Below are positions 35,668-45,222 of a stretch of 64,000 nucleotides of DNA, piece by piece (positions within the stretch are counted from its first letter, which is position 1; the number at the start of each line of letters is the position of its first letter). A program made the translations under genes and the position numbers. Location: NCBI GenBank assembly GCA_963802905.1, contig CAWDKH010000004.1:1-64000 (forward strand), read 5' to 3'. The notes beneath the pieces were generated by a model, which had not been told where the DNA came from, searched no databases, and saw nothing but the letters and a program-made list of their open reading frames with translations. This stretch comes from DASQFQ01 sp963802905 (GTDB lineage: Bacteria > Actinomycetota > Thermoleophilia > Solirubrobacterales > Solirubrobacteraceae).

Positions 35668-36729
35668 GGAGCGCCGCGCCTCGAGCACGAAGTTGAGCGG
35701 CGACTCCGCGGCGCGGCGGACCGCGCCGAACCCGGCCTCGCGCAGCACCTCGGTCAGCGCCGCCTCGCCGGCCTGCGTGCCGAGCCCGGCGCGGCCCGGC
35801 TGGGACAGCGAGCCGGGCGTGCACACGAGCGTCGAGAACCCGTAGTACAGGCGCCCGATCGGGTTGAGGTTCTCCTCGACCGTGTCGCCAGCGAACGGCT
35901 CGACGAGCATCACCGTGCCGCCGGGGGCGAGCGCCTTCGCCGCGTGGCGCGCGGCGGCGAGCGGGTCCCCGAGGTCGTGGAACGCGTCGAAGAACGCCAC
36001 GAGGTCGTAGCCCGCGCCGGCGAAGTCCGCCGCGCCGGCGACCTCGAAGCGCACGCGGTCGTCGACGCCCGCCTCGCCGGCACGCTTGCGCGCGATGGCG
36101 ATCGAGTCGGCGTGGTAGTCGATCCCGACGAAGTGCGAGGCCGGGAACGCCTCCGCCAGCAGGATCGTCGACGCGCCGTGGCCGCAGCCGACGTCGGCGA
36201 CGAGCGCGCCGGCCTCGAGCTTGGCGACGACGCCGTCGAGCGCCGGCAGCCACTCCGCCAGCAGGTGGGTGCGGTACGCGGTCGCGAACGCGCGCTCGGT
36301 GCCGTGCCACAGGTCGTGGTGGTGCTCGTGCCAGCCGACGCCGTCACCCTTGGTGAACCGCTCGACCAGGCGCTCGCGGATCGCCACGGCGGCGTTCGCG
36401 GACTGGAACGTGCCGTGCATCGAGAACGGGCTCGCCTCGTCGGCGAGCACGAGCGCGTGCTCGGGCGGGAGGACGTAGGTGCCGTTGTCGTAGACCACGT
36501 AGCCGCTCGCGGCCTGGACGTTGAGCCACTCGCGCACGTAGCGCTCCTGCGTGCCGGTGCGGTCGGCCAGCTCCTGCGGCGTGACGGGCTGGCCGTCGGC
36601 CATCGCGCGGTAGAGGCCGAGCTCGTCGCCGAGGGTGACGAGCGCCACGTTGAGCGCGGCGCCGACCTCGGTCGCGGCAAGGCCGATGAACTGCTCGAGC
36701 TTCTGCTCGTCGATATCGGTGATCGCCAT
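35665..36729 (-). CDS. class I SAM-dependent methyltransferase with N-terminal winged helix
   Basis: 354 aa. An N-terminal winged-helix/dimerisation region (EVGAALNVALVTLGDELGLYRAMADG, then TPQELADRTGTQERYVREWL) leads to a Rossmann methyltransferase core. Motif I is ALVADVGCGHGASTILLAEAFP, then SHFVGIDYHADSI, FEVAGAADFAGAGYDLVAFFDAFHDLGDP and GTVMLVEPFA. This architecture is that of small-molecule O- or C-methyltransferases. The start MAITDIDEQKLEQFIG is followed 2 bases after the stop of a small secreted protein. Confidence 0.85.
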   Translation of the reverse strand: MAITDIDEQKLEQFIGLAATEVGAALNVALVTLGDELGLYRAMADGQPVTPQELADRTGTQERYVREWLNVQAASGYVVYDNGTYVLPPEHALVLADEASPFSMHGTFQSANAAVAIRERLVERFTKGDGVGWHEHHHDLWHGTERAFATAYRTHLLAEWLPALDGVVAKLEAGALVADVGCGHGASTILLAEAFPASHFVGIDYHADSIAIARKRAGEAGVDDRVRFEVAGAADFAGAGYDLVAFFDAFHDLGDPLAAARHAAKALAPGGTVMLVEPFAGDTVEENLNPIGRLYYGFSTLVCTPGSLSQPGRAGLGTQAGEAALTEVLREAGFGAVRRAAESPLNFVLEARRS

Positions 36730-36731
36730 GG

Positions 36732-36965
36732 CTAGGGCTTCTCGCAGCGCTCGTAGTACTTGGGCCAGGCGTGGTCGTTCCACCACTTGCTGGCGGCCTC
36801 GTAGCCGCGGCGCTCCTCGATCTGGCGGAAGCGGTGCTCGATGCGCTCGAGCTGCGCCTCGCAGCGGTCGGCCTTGTCGGCCTGCGCGGGCGCGGCCGAG
36901 CCGAGCGCCGCCGCGGCGAGGATGCCGGCGATGGCGAGGCGGCCGCGCTTGTGGATGGTGGTCAT
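36732..36965 (-). CDS. small secreted protein
   Basis: 77 aa. Signal peptide (RGRLAIAGILAAAALGSAAPAQA) and a charged helical mature part (DKADRCEAQLERIEHRFRQIEERRGYEAASKWWNDHAWPKYYERCEKP). Two Cys (CEAQ and CEKP) could form one disulfide. Unrecognised. It is just upstream of the methyltransferase on the same strand. Confidence 0.7.
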   Translation of the reverse strand: MTTIHKRGRLAIAGILAAAALGSAAPAQADKADRCEAQLERIEHRFRQIEERRGYEAASKWWNDHAWPKYYERCEKP

Positions 36966-37134
36966 CGGTGCTCCTGGGGAGGGGAGGGTTGGGACTGGTG
37001 AGATCGTGGCGGTGAGCAGACCGTGGTTCATGAGCGGTTCATGAGCGTTGGTGAGGCGGGTTCGGGAGACCGCCCGGCGAGGTTCGGGTGGCTCCCATGG
37101 CGGCGGCCGCGCGCGGCCGCCTACCGTCGCGACG

Positions 37135-37426
37135 ATGCCCCTCTACCTCGTTCCGCGCACGCGCGCGTGGCGGTCGGAGGAGGAGCTCGCCGCGGCGGTC
37201 GACTGCCTCCCGGCCGTCGACGCGCGTCAGCGCAGACATCCGCTGGATCCGCTCCTACATCGTCCAGGAGGACGACGGGACGTTCAGCGGCTTCTGCGTC
37301 TACGAGGCGAGCGACCCCGAGGCGCTGCTCCGCCACGCCGAGGCGATGAAGCTCCCGACCGACGCGATCAAGCCGGTGGTCTCGACGATCGTCGCGGCAC
37401 CCGACCCCGAGCCCGTCACCGCCTGA
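37135..37426 (+). CDS. DUF4242 protein, one apparent insertion
   Basis: About 96 aa. MPLYLVPRTRAWRSEEELAAAV, then after a frame change near 37220-37228 come ADIRWIRSYIVQEDDGTFSGFCVYEASDPEALLRHAEAMKLPTDAIKPV. WIRSYV, FCVYEASDPEA and the final LP-D-I-PV are the DUF4242 signature; the family includes proteins reported to bind nickel. Length 292 is one over a multiple of three. The next gene starts 3 bases after the stop, so the two are probably co-translated. Confidence 0.8.
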
Positions 37427-37428
37427 CG

Positions 37429-39304
37429 GTGCGCACGCTCGGAGCGCTGCTGGCCGAGCGCCGCGCTGCCGTCGTCGGCCGCGACGCGGAGCTCGCTTTG
37501 TTGCGCGGGCTGCTCGACGACGACGGGCCGGTGGTCGCCGTGGTCCACGGCGTTGCCGGCTCAGGGAAGTCGTCGCTGCTGCGCGCGTTCCGCGCTGAGG
37601 CGGCTGCGCGCGGCGCGTCGGTGGTCGCGGTCGACGGGCGAGCGGTCGAGCCAACGCCGGCGGGGTTCCTCGCCGCGATCCCGTGCGGATCTCGGCGACG
37701 GCCGCGTCGTCATCGCGATCGACACCGCGGAGCAGCTGCGCCTGCTCGACGGCTGGCTGCGCCAGACCTTCTTCCCCTCGCTGCCTGCGAACGCGCGGGT
37801 CGTGATCGGGACGCGCGACGCGCCGGGCGCCGTCTGGCGATCGTCATTCGGGGAGCTCCTGTGCACCATCCCGCTCGGGCCGCTGTCGCCCGCCGACGCC
37901 GCCGAGGTGCTGCTCGGCGCCGGGCTCGACGAGACGCAGGCCGAGTGGGTCAACCGCTTCGTCCGCGGCCACCCGCTGTCTCTGCAGCTCGCGGCGTCCG
38001 CTGTGCGCGAGCGGCCGGACGCACCCGAGGAGGCGGTGCTCCCGACGGTCGTGGAGGAGCTCGCTGCGCTGTGGTTGGACGGGCTGGACGCCGAGACACG
38101 GGAGGCGCTCGACGCCACGTGCGTCCTCCGTCGCGTGACTTTGTCCCTGCTCGGCGGAGTGCTGCCCGCCTCGGCGGACGCCTTCGAGCGGCTGCGAGCG
38201 CTGCCGTTCGTCGAGCTCGGCCGCGAGGGGCTGGTGGTCCACGACACGGTCCGCGAGTGCGTAGCCGCGCTGCTCCGCGCGACCGACCCCGTGCGCTACC
38301 GCGAGTACCGGGGCTTGGCCTGGAGGCAGATCCGCCGCGAGCTCGAGGGCGCGGCCGGCCCGGCCCGCTGGGCTTCGCTCGCGGACATGATCCACCTCGT
38401 CGACGAGCCACTCGTCCGCGAAGCGTTCTTCCCCTCGGTCGTCCAGCATTACGCAGTCGAGACCGCCCGCCCGGACGACCGCGACGCGATCCTCGAGATC
38501 GTCGGCCGCCACGAGTCGACCGACCAGCGCTCGCTCATCCGCGAATGGTGGGACGCGGTGCCCGGCGCGTTCCGCGTCGCCCGCAGCCCACGCGGCGAGG
38601 TCGTCGCCTTCACGATCCTGAGCGAGCTCGGCGAGACCCCACAACGCCTCCTCACCCGCGACCCAGTCTGCGGGCCATGGCGCCGGCACCTCCGAGCCCA
38701 CCCGGTCCCGCGAGGCCAGCGAGTCCTGTTCGTCCGCCTCGCGCTCGCCTACGCAACCGGCACCGCCGCTTCCCCATGCCTCGCGGCGCTCCTGCGCGAC
38801 ATGGAGCGAGCCTCGCTGGAAGCGGGAGCGGCGCTGCGTCGCGTCTACACCTACGCACCGGGCGACGCGCTGCTCGCCCAGCTCTCACCCCTCGGCTTCG
38901 AGCGGCTCCCGGACTGCGGCGACGCGCTGATCGACGGCATCCCCTGCGCCCCGATCGCGCTCGACCTCGGCCCCGAGTCCGTCGCCGGCTGGCTCTCCGG
39001 CCTGGCCGCCCGCGACCTCCCCGACGTCGGCGCCACACTCGACGAGGAGGTACGCGAGCTCGCGCTCGACGGCCGGCGGATCAAGCTGTCGAAACTGGAG
39101 TGCGACGTCCTGGCATATCTCCGCGACCGCGAGGATCAGGTCGTCGCGCGGGACGCGCTGCTGCGGGACGTCTGGGGCTACGAGTGGACCGGCGGCTCGA
39201 ACGTCGTCGAGGTCGCGGTCTCGGGCCTGCGCCGCAAGCTCGGGGCGCGCGCGGCTGCCCTGGAGACCGTGCGCGGCGTGGGGTATCGCCTGCGCCCGCT
39301 CTAA
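37429..39304 (+). CDS. AAA ATPase with C-terminal OmpR-type winged helix, one apparent insertion
   Basis: About 624 aa. GTG 37429 gives VRTLGALLAERRAAVVGRDAELALLRGLL. The Walker A is GVAGSGKSSLLRAF and the Walker B-like strand is VVIAIDTAEQL. A helical region follows, then a GNAT-like stretch (AFRVARSPRGEVVAFTILSE, YTYAPGDALLAQLSPLGFERLPDCG) and a C-terminal Trans_reg_C domain (LSKLECDVLAYLRDREDQVVARDALLRDVWGY, SNVVEVAVSGLRRKLG, VRGVGYRLRPL). The frame changes near 37670-37690. The DNA-binding domain is C-terminal, unlike SARPs. Probably a signal-dependent regulator whose partner is the DUF4242 protein. Confidence 0.75.
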
Positions 39305-39373
39305 CGGACGGCTCGTCACGCAACTTACGGACCCTGGCGCGGCCTGCTGAGTGGGCGTAGGGTCGCCCGTGAG

Positions 39374-42300
39374 GTGGAAATCGAGTTCGGGATCCTCGGA
39401 CCGCTCGTGGTCCGCAGGGAAGCCGGTCCGGTTGCGCTCGGCGGCGGGAAACCGCGAGCGCTGCTCGCCATGCTGTTGCTTCGCCCCAACGAGCCCGTCA
39501 GCGCGGAGCGGCTGGCTGCCGGGCTGTGGGGGGAGGACGCGCCCCACGGCTCGGTGAAGACGGTCCAGGTTCACGTCTCGCGGCTGCGAAAGGCGCTGGG
39601 CGACCCGGAGCTGCTCACGACCGCGCTCGCCGGCTACCGCATTCGCGTGCGCGAGGGCGAACTGGATACCGAGCGGTTCGAGCGACTGGTCGAACACGGC
39701 CGCCGCGAACTGGCGGCGGGGAATGCGGATCGGGCGGCCGGGATGCTTCGCGAGGGCCTCGCGCTGTGGCGCGGGCCGCCGCTCGCGGAGCTGGCATGGG
39801 CTCCGTTCGCCCCCGCTGAGATCGCCCGCCTCGAAGAGCAGCGGCTCGCGGCGGTGGAGGTCCGCATCGAGGCCGACCTGGCGGCCGGCCGGCACAGCGA
39901 GCTGATCGGCGAGTTGCAACAGCTCGTCTCGGCCCAGCCGATGCGCGAGCGTCTCCACGCGCTGCTGATGCTCGCGCTCTATCGCACCGGCCGCCAAGCC
40001 GACGCGCTCGACGCCTACCGTCAGGCCCGCGACGCGCTCGCCGAGCAGCTGGGGATCGAGCCCACCAGCGAGCTCCGCGACCTCGAGCGGGCGATCCTCA
40101 TGCAGGATCCGGCGCTCGCCGCGCCGGCACGGGTCGCGGCGCCGCCCCCGGAGCCGGATGTGAAAGCCCGCGGCCGCGCGCCGTTCGTCGGGCGGAGCGC
40201 CGAGCGTGAGGAACTGCTTTCGGCCCTCACCCAGGCGCGGAGCGGCCAGGGCGCGCTGTTCCTCGTCGCCGGGGACGCGGGGATCGGGAAGACGCGCCTG
40301 GCCGAGGCGGTCGCCGAAGCTGCCGCCGACCACGGCGACACGGTGCTCTGGGGCAGCGCCTGGGAGCCGGGCGGTGCGCCCGCCTACTGGCCGTGGGCGC
40401 AGGTCATCCGGGAGCTGGTGCAGCAGCGGCCGGCTGACGAGGTGGTCGAGGATCTGGGGTTCGGCGCCCCCTATGTCGCGCATGTCGCTCCCGAGCTCGT
40501 CCAGCGGCTGCCCGGCTTCGTGGAGCGCCCGGTGCCGCTCGAGAGCGAGGCGGAGCGCTTCTCGGCGTTCGACGCGACGACGTCGTTCGTGTGCGCCGCC
40601 GCGGCGCGGAGGCCGATCGTCATCGTGCTCGACGACCTCCAGGCCGCGGATGTCGCGACCGTGCGGCTCCTCGAGTTCCTCGCCGGCCGGATCCACCGGG
40701 CCCGAATCCTCGCCATCGGCACCAGCCGCCTCAGCGCGGCCCGGCGCGACAGCGAGCTGACGCTCGCGCTGGCGGACCTCGGCAAGGTCGCGCAGCGGCT
40801 CGTCCTGAGTGGCCTGTCGCGGAGCGAGCTGCACGAGCTGGTCGCGGCGCAGGGTCGAGACCCGGCGCCGACGCTCGTCGATCACCTGCATGACGTCACC
40901 GAGGGCAATCCGCTGTTCGCGGATGAGCTCATGCGCCTGCAGGCCACCGAGGGCACCTCGGGGCGCCTCCGGGTTCCGCAGGGCGTGCGCCACACGATCC
41001 GCCGGCGGCTCGATCCGCTCCCCGCTGACGCTACGCGCACGCTCACCGCGGCCGCCGTCATCGGCCCCGAGTTCAGCGTCGAGACCTTGAGCGTGGTCGT
41101 GGAGCAGGAGCGCGTCGCGCTGCTCGGGCAGCTCGACGAGGCGGCGGCGGCCCGGCTCGTCGAGGAGGTGCCGGGTCTGCTCGGCCGCTACCGCTTCGCG
41201 CACGGGCTGATCCGGGAGACGCTGTACGACGATCTGCCCGCGCAGGACCGCGTCGCGCTCCACGCAGCGATCGGCGAGGCGCTCCTCGCCCTCTACGGCG
41301 ACCGGCCCGATGCGCCGCTCTCCGAGCTCGCGCACCACTTCCTCCAGGCGGCGCCGGCCGGGGACGCCGCCCGCGCGGCCGACTACGCCGCCCGTGCCGG
41401 CGAGCACGCGCTCGCGTCGATGGCGTGGGAGCAAGCCATCGCCCTGTTCGACGATGCGCTCACGGCGCTCGATCTCCAGCTCGACGATCCAGGGCGCCGT
41501 GGGGCGGTGCTGCTCTCGAAGGGGCGGGCCGAGATGCGCGCCGGTCGCCACGACGCGGGGCGATCGACGCTGGGCGAAGCGGCCGAGGTCGGCCGGCGCC
41601 TCGGCGACGAGGCGCTCCTCGCGCAGGCCGCGCTCGCGTCGGCCCCGCCCGGCCTCGCCACGGCGCTCGCCGACGAGCAGCATCTGATCCCGCTGCTGGA
41701 GGAGGCGCTCGAGCGCCTGCCGCTCGCCGACGGTGACCTGCGAGCCCGGCTGCTCGCCCGGCTGGCGGCTGCGCTCTACTGGTCCGCGCCGGCCGAGCGG
41801 CGCGAGTCGCTGGCGCTCGAGGCGATCGACATGGCCCGCCGGCTCGGCGACCCGGCGACGCTGGCCCAGGTGCTCTCGGACGCCCACCTGGCGACCTGGG
41901 ATCCGGACTCCCCCGAGCGGGCGCTGCCCTGGGCCGGCGAGATCGCGACGCTCGCGGCGGAGGCGGGCAACATGGAGCTCGCGATGCTCGCCCACTCGTG
42001 GCGCATCTCGCTGCTGCTCGCGCGGGGTGACCTCGAAGTCGTCGACCGGGAGATGGATGCGTACGCCGACGCGGCAGAGCGCCTGCACCAACAGCGCGCC
42101 AAGGCGCAGGCGCTGTTCCACCGCTGCGCGCGCCTGCTCATGGCGGGCGGATTCGATGAGGCGGAGCAGCTCATCGGACAGACGGCGGAGTACGCCGGGC
42201 TGCTGCAGGAGGATCAGATCCTGGGGATGCGCCTCGCCGCGCTCGTGTTCGTCATGCGCGAGATGCAGGGCCGGCTCGGGGAGCTCGATGTTGCCGTCCA

Positions 42301-42856
42301 GCAGTTCGCCGATGCCCAGCCGGCGATGCCGGTCTGGCGCTGCGGGCTGATGTGCGTGTACCTGCAGACCGGGCGCGAGGCCGAGCTGCGGAGCGAGTAC
42401 GAACTGCTGGCCGCCGACGGGTTCGCGTCGCTGCCGCGCGACAACCTGTGGCTGCCCTCGCTCGCGTTCGCGGCCGAAGCCTGCGCGCACCTGGGTGACC
42501 GGCGCGGAGCGCACATCCTGCGCGAGCTGCTGGCGCCGTACTCGGGGCAGAACGTCGTCACGCCGGGGGTCGCCTACATCGGTCCGGTCGACCGCTACCT
42601 CGCCCTCGTCGCGGCGACCGAGGGCGACGACGACGCTGCGGCCGACTGGTTCGCGGCGGCTCGCAGAGTGGCCTCCGCCGCAGGGGCGAGGCCGATGTCC
42701 GCGCGCCTCGCGCTGGATCAGGCGCGCGCGCTCCGCGACCGGGATCCGACGAGCTCGGCCGAGCTCGCGGCGGAGGCGGCCTCCGAGGCCGAAGCCGTCG
42801 GGCTCGCCGCGCTCGCCGAGCGCGCCCGATCGCTTCAGATCTCGTCGGCGGCGTAA
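39374..42856 (+). CDS. SARP-type regulator: wHTH-BTAD-AAA-TPR
   Basis: 1160 aa, intact. An N-terminal OmpR-like winged helix (MEIEFGILGPLVVRREAGPVAL, SVKTVQVHVSRLRKALGD, about 1-95) is followed by the BTAD bundle (about 97-245, ending QLGIEPTSELRDLERAIL). An AAA domain has Walker A AGDAGIGKTRLAEAV near 300, Walker B IVIVLDDLQAAD near 420 and RFAHGLIRETLYDDL. A long TPR-rich tail completes it. Large SARPs usually activate antibiotic or secondary-metabolite genes; no such cluster is adjacent. The gene overlaps the convergent GMC oxidoreductase by 22 bases. GTG start. Confidence 0.9.
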   Translation: MEIEFGILGPLVVRREAGPVALGGGKPRALLAMLLLRPNEPVSAERLAAGLWGEDAPHGSVKTVQVHVSRLRKALGDPELLTTALAGYRIRVREGELDTERFERLVEHGRRELAAGNADRAAGMLREGLALWRGPPLAELAWAPFAPAEIARLEEQRLAAVEVRIEADLAAGRHSELIGELQQLVSAQPMRERLHALLMLALYRTGRQADALDAYRQARDALAEQLGIEPTSELRDLERAILMQDPALAAPARVAAPPPEPDVKARGRAPFVGRSAEREELLSALTQARSGQGALFLVAGDAGIGKTRLAEAVAEAAADHGDTVLWGSAWEPGGAPAYWPWAQVIRELVQQRPADEVVEDLGFGAPYVAHVAPELVQRLPGFVERPVPLESEAERFSAFDATTSFVCAAAARRPIVIVLDDLQAADVATVRLLEFLAGRIHRARILAIGTSRLSAARRDSELTLALADLGKVAQRLVLSGLSRSELHELVAAQGRDPAPTLVDHLHDVTEGNPLFADELMRLQATEGTSGRLRVPQGVRHTIRRRLDPLPADATRTLTAAAVIGPEFSVETLSVVVEQERVALLGQLDEAAAARLVEEVPGLLGRYRFAHGLIRETLYDDLPAQDRVALHAAIGEALLALYGDRPDAPLSELAHHFLQAAPAGDAARAADYAARAGEHALASMAWEQAIALFDDALTALDLQLDDPGRRGAVLLSKGRAEMRAGRHDAGRSTLGEAAEVGRRLGDEALLAQAALASAPPGLATALADEQHLIPLLEEALERLPLADGDLRARLLARLAAALYWSAPAERRESLALEAIDMARRLGDPATLAQVLSDAHLATWDPDSPERALPWAGEIATLAAEAGNMELAMLAHSWRISLLLARGDLEVVDREMDAYADAAERLHQQRAKAQALFHRCARLLMAGGFDEAEQLIGQTAEYAGLLQEDQILGMRLAALVFVMREMQGRLGELDVAVQQFADAQPAMPVWRCGLMCVYLQTGREAELRSEYELLAADGFASLPRDNLWLPSLAFAAEACAHLGDRRGAHILRELLAPYSGQNVVTPGVAYIGPVDRYLALVAATEGDDDAAADWFAAARRVASAAGARPMSARLALDQARALRDRDPTSSAELAAEAASEAEAVGLAALAERARSLQISSAA

Positions 42857-45222
42857 GCCGCCAGCGCCATCACGGTCAGCTGCGGGTTGACCGTGATCGA
42901 CGAGGGGAAGACCGACGCGTCGCAGACGTGCAGGCCCAAGGTGCCGTAGACCCGGAACGACGGATCCACCACGCCCTTGACCGGGTCGGCCGACATCGCG
43001 TTGCCGCCCTGGGGATGAACCGAGTTGACGCTGAGGTCGCTGGCGTCGCCGATCTCGTTGTCGATCCGCGACAGGTCGCCCGGGCGGGTGATGTTGATCG
43101 CGCGGAAGGTCGACGGCATGACCCGCTCTGCTTTGGCCTCGAGCCCAAGCTCGCACGCGGTCTTCACGGCGTTCTTCATCCTCACGAAGTCGCAATTGGA
43201 CGGGGTGTAGTCGAGCTTCACGCCGCCGAGCAGCTTGTTGGCCTTGACGCTGCCGTTGCTCTCCGTCCCGACCACCGTGCCGAGGCACGTCATGTGCTTG
43301 TAGCGGTGCATGTTGTCCCAGTGCTCCTCGAACCAGCCGGGCATGAAGAGCGACTGCGCCACGATCGGGTTGAACCAGGTCTCGAAAACGACGCCGTCGT
43401 CGGCGCCGTCCGTGGGTCGCATGAAGTGCGAGATCTGCATCCCGCGCTCGGAGTGCAGGACCTCGGCGAAGTCGAACGTCACCGGCGAGCCCATGTTGAA
43501 CGACAGGCCACGGCCGGCGAGCTCGCCGCCGAGGCCGCTGCGCTGGAGGATCAGGCTGGAGGCGATCGTGCCCGCGCTGAGCACGATCGTGTTGGCGCGG
43601 ACGGTGAGCGGCCGGCCATCCTCGAGGCGGGCCCGCACCCCGTAGGCGCGGTTGTCGCGCACGAGCACCTTCTCGACCCGGCAGTCCGGCAGGACGCGCA
43701 CCGCGTCACCGAACTCGAGCTGGGCCCGCGGCAGCGTCCAGTCGAGCGCGGACAGCTTCTTGCCGTAAGCGCAGCCGATGTTGCAGTAGCCCGAGCCGAG
43801 GCAGTCCGCGATGTTGCACTCGACGAGCTCGAACGGCTCCTGACCGATGCGCTTCAGCCCCTCGATGATCCGGAACGCCCCCGGGTTGAGCACCTCGCGA
43901 GGGCCGACCGTCGCAACGTGCATGAAGTCGCGGACATGGCGGAAGGCGCGTTGCAGCTTCTCTGGGTCGAGCCCGGCGTTCAGCCCGTCCTCGTCGTTCC
44001 AGCGCTTGAGCACGTGCGGCGGCAGGTCGAAGCAGACGGCGTTGTTGACCACCGTGCTCCCGCCGACGCACATGCCCTGCACGACACGGAAGTGGAAGTC
44101 CGTCGAGAAGTTGAGGGCGCCGTTCGCGTAGAGCTTCGAGAGCTGCTCGGCCTCGTTCTCCGTGAAGTCGGAGGGCGGGACGTGGGAGCCGCGCTCGAGC
44201 ATCAGCACCTCGCGGTCCCGCCCGGCGAGCTCGTAGGCGAGCGTCGCGCCGGCCGCGCCGGTCCCGACGATGACGACGTCGGCGGTGAGCTCCTCACCCG
44301 GGATGTCGGCAGGCGACATGCAGCGGACGCCAAGCCGCTCTGGGTCGACTCGCTTCATCGCGTCGTCGTACGTCGCGCGGCGCGAGAACGGGATGTAGCC
44401 GGCCCGCTTCGCCGCGTCCTCGTCCGCGTAGTAGCCCATGTACGAGAACTGCTGCGCCGCGAGGATCGTCGTTCGCCGCGCCGTGCGCAGCCACCCGGGG
44501 ATCACCCGGTCCGCGACATCGTCGATGAACCGGCGCCTGATCCAGCGCTCGCGGAGGTCCACCGACATCATGTGGAACGGCGGGCGCAAGGTCGCGAGCG
44601 GCCAGTAGGCCAGCCCGATCAGCGCGGCGCGGATCAGCCACTTGCGCTGGGCGCGGAAGCCGGCGAGGTACCGGTCCACCCGCACGGCGACCTCGGCCGG
44701 CGCGATCAGCGGCTCCTTGCGGAGCACGAGCACCTGGGCCATCGCCATCAGCGCCCGGAACGCGGAGGGCGGGAGGTATTGCAGGTCGTAGCGTGCGCGG
44801 ACCGCGCGGCGATGCAGCCAGACGAAGGCGATGGCGACGCCGACGTCGGCCGCGAGCCAGCCATTCCGGAACGCGTCCGCGCCCTTGGGCGGCCCGATCC
44901 AGGTGTGGTTGATCCCGTGCTTGGTGCCGACCACGAGCATGATCACCGGCATCGCGACGTGCACGAGGACGATGAGCGGGACCGCGATTGCGGCCCAGCG
45001 CCGCACGTCCCAGAACACGAGCGCTGAGAGGCCGACCAGCAGCAGGTCCTTGGCGACCGAGTTCGCTGCGTACGGATACTGCGATTCCGTGGCCAGTCCC
45101 TTGACGAGGTACCAGACCGCGAACCCGGTGGACGTGAGCGCCAGCAGCGCTGCTGCCCCACGCAGCCACTGCTCGGGGCGGGTCAGCCCGGGGCGTTCGC
45201 CGCGGACGAGCAGGGCGGTCAT
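42835..45222 (-). CDS. GMC oxidoreductase with N-terminal four-helix membrane domain
   Basis: 795 aa. About residues 20-140 hold four membrane helices (AALLALTSTGFAVWYLVKG, LLLVGLSALVFW, IAVPLIVLVHVAMPVIMLVVG, WLAADVGVAIAFVWLH). A linker to about 320 is followed by a full GMC domain: FAD site VVIVGTGAAGATLAYELAG, GGSTVVNNAVCFDLP, and the C-terminal VHPQGGNAMSADP and VCDASVFPSSITVNPQLTVMALA with the catalytic His. The nearest families are cholesterol-oxidase and fatty-alcohol-oxidase types. The start overlaps the stop of an alpha/beta hydrolase (ATGA). The fused membrane domain is unusual. Confidence 0.85.
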   Translation of the reverse strand: MTALLVRGERPGLTRPEQWLRGAAALLALTSTGFAVWYLVKGLATESQYPYAANSVAKDLLLVGLSALVFWDVRRWAAIAVPLIVLVHVAMPVIMLVVGTKHGINHTWIGPPKGADAFRNGWLAADVGVAIAFVWLHRRAVRARYDLQYLPPSAFRALMAMAQVLVLRKEPLIAPAEVAVRVDRYLAGFRAQRKWLIRAALIGLAYWPLATLRPPFHMMSVDLRERWIRRRFIDDVADRVIPGWLRTARRTTILAAQQFSYMGYYADEDAAKRAGYIPFSRRATYDDAMKRVDPERLGVRCMSPADIPGEELTADVVIVGTGAAGATLAYELAGRDREVLMLERGSHVPPSDFTENEAEQLSKLYANGALNFSTDFHFRVVQGMCVGGSTVVNNAVCFDLPPHVLKRWNDEDGLNAGLDPEKLQRAFRHVRDFMHVATVGPREVLNPGAFRIIEGLKRIGQEPFELVECNIADCLGSGYCNIGCAYGKKLSALDWTLPRAQLEFGDAVRVLPDCRVEKVLVRDNRAYGVRARLEDGRPLTVRANTIVLSAGTIASSLILQRSGLGGELAGRGLSFNMGSPVTFDFAEVLHSERGMQISHFMRPTDGADDGVVFETWFNPIVAQSLFMPGWFEEHWDNMHRYKHMTCLGTVVGTESNGSVKANKLLGGVKLDYTPSNCDFVRMKNAVKTACELGLEAKAERVMPSTFRAINITRPGDLSRIDNEIGDASDLSVNSVHPQGGNAMSADPVKGVVDPSFRVYGTLGLHVCDASVFPSSITVNPQLTVMALAAYAADEI

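Noticed and set aside
38885..43288. 1467-codon open frame on the minus strand
   Set aside because: Antisense shadow of the SARP gene (and other parts); Arg/Ala/His composition, no family motif.
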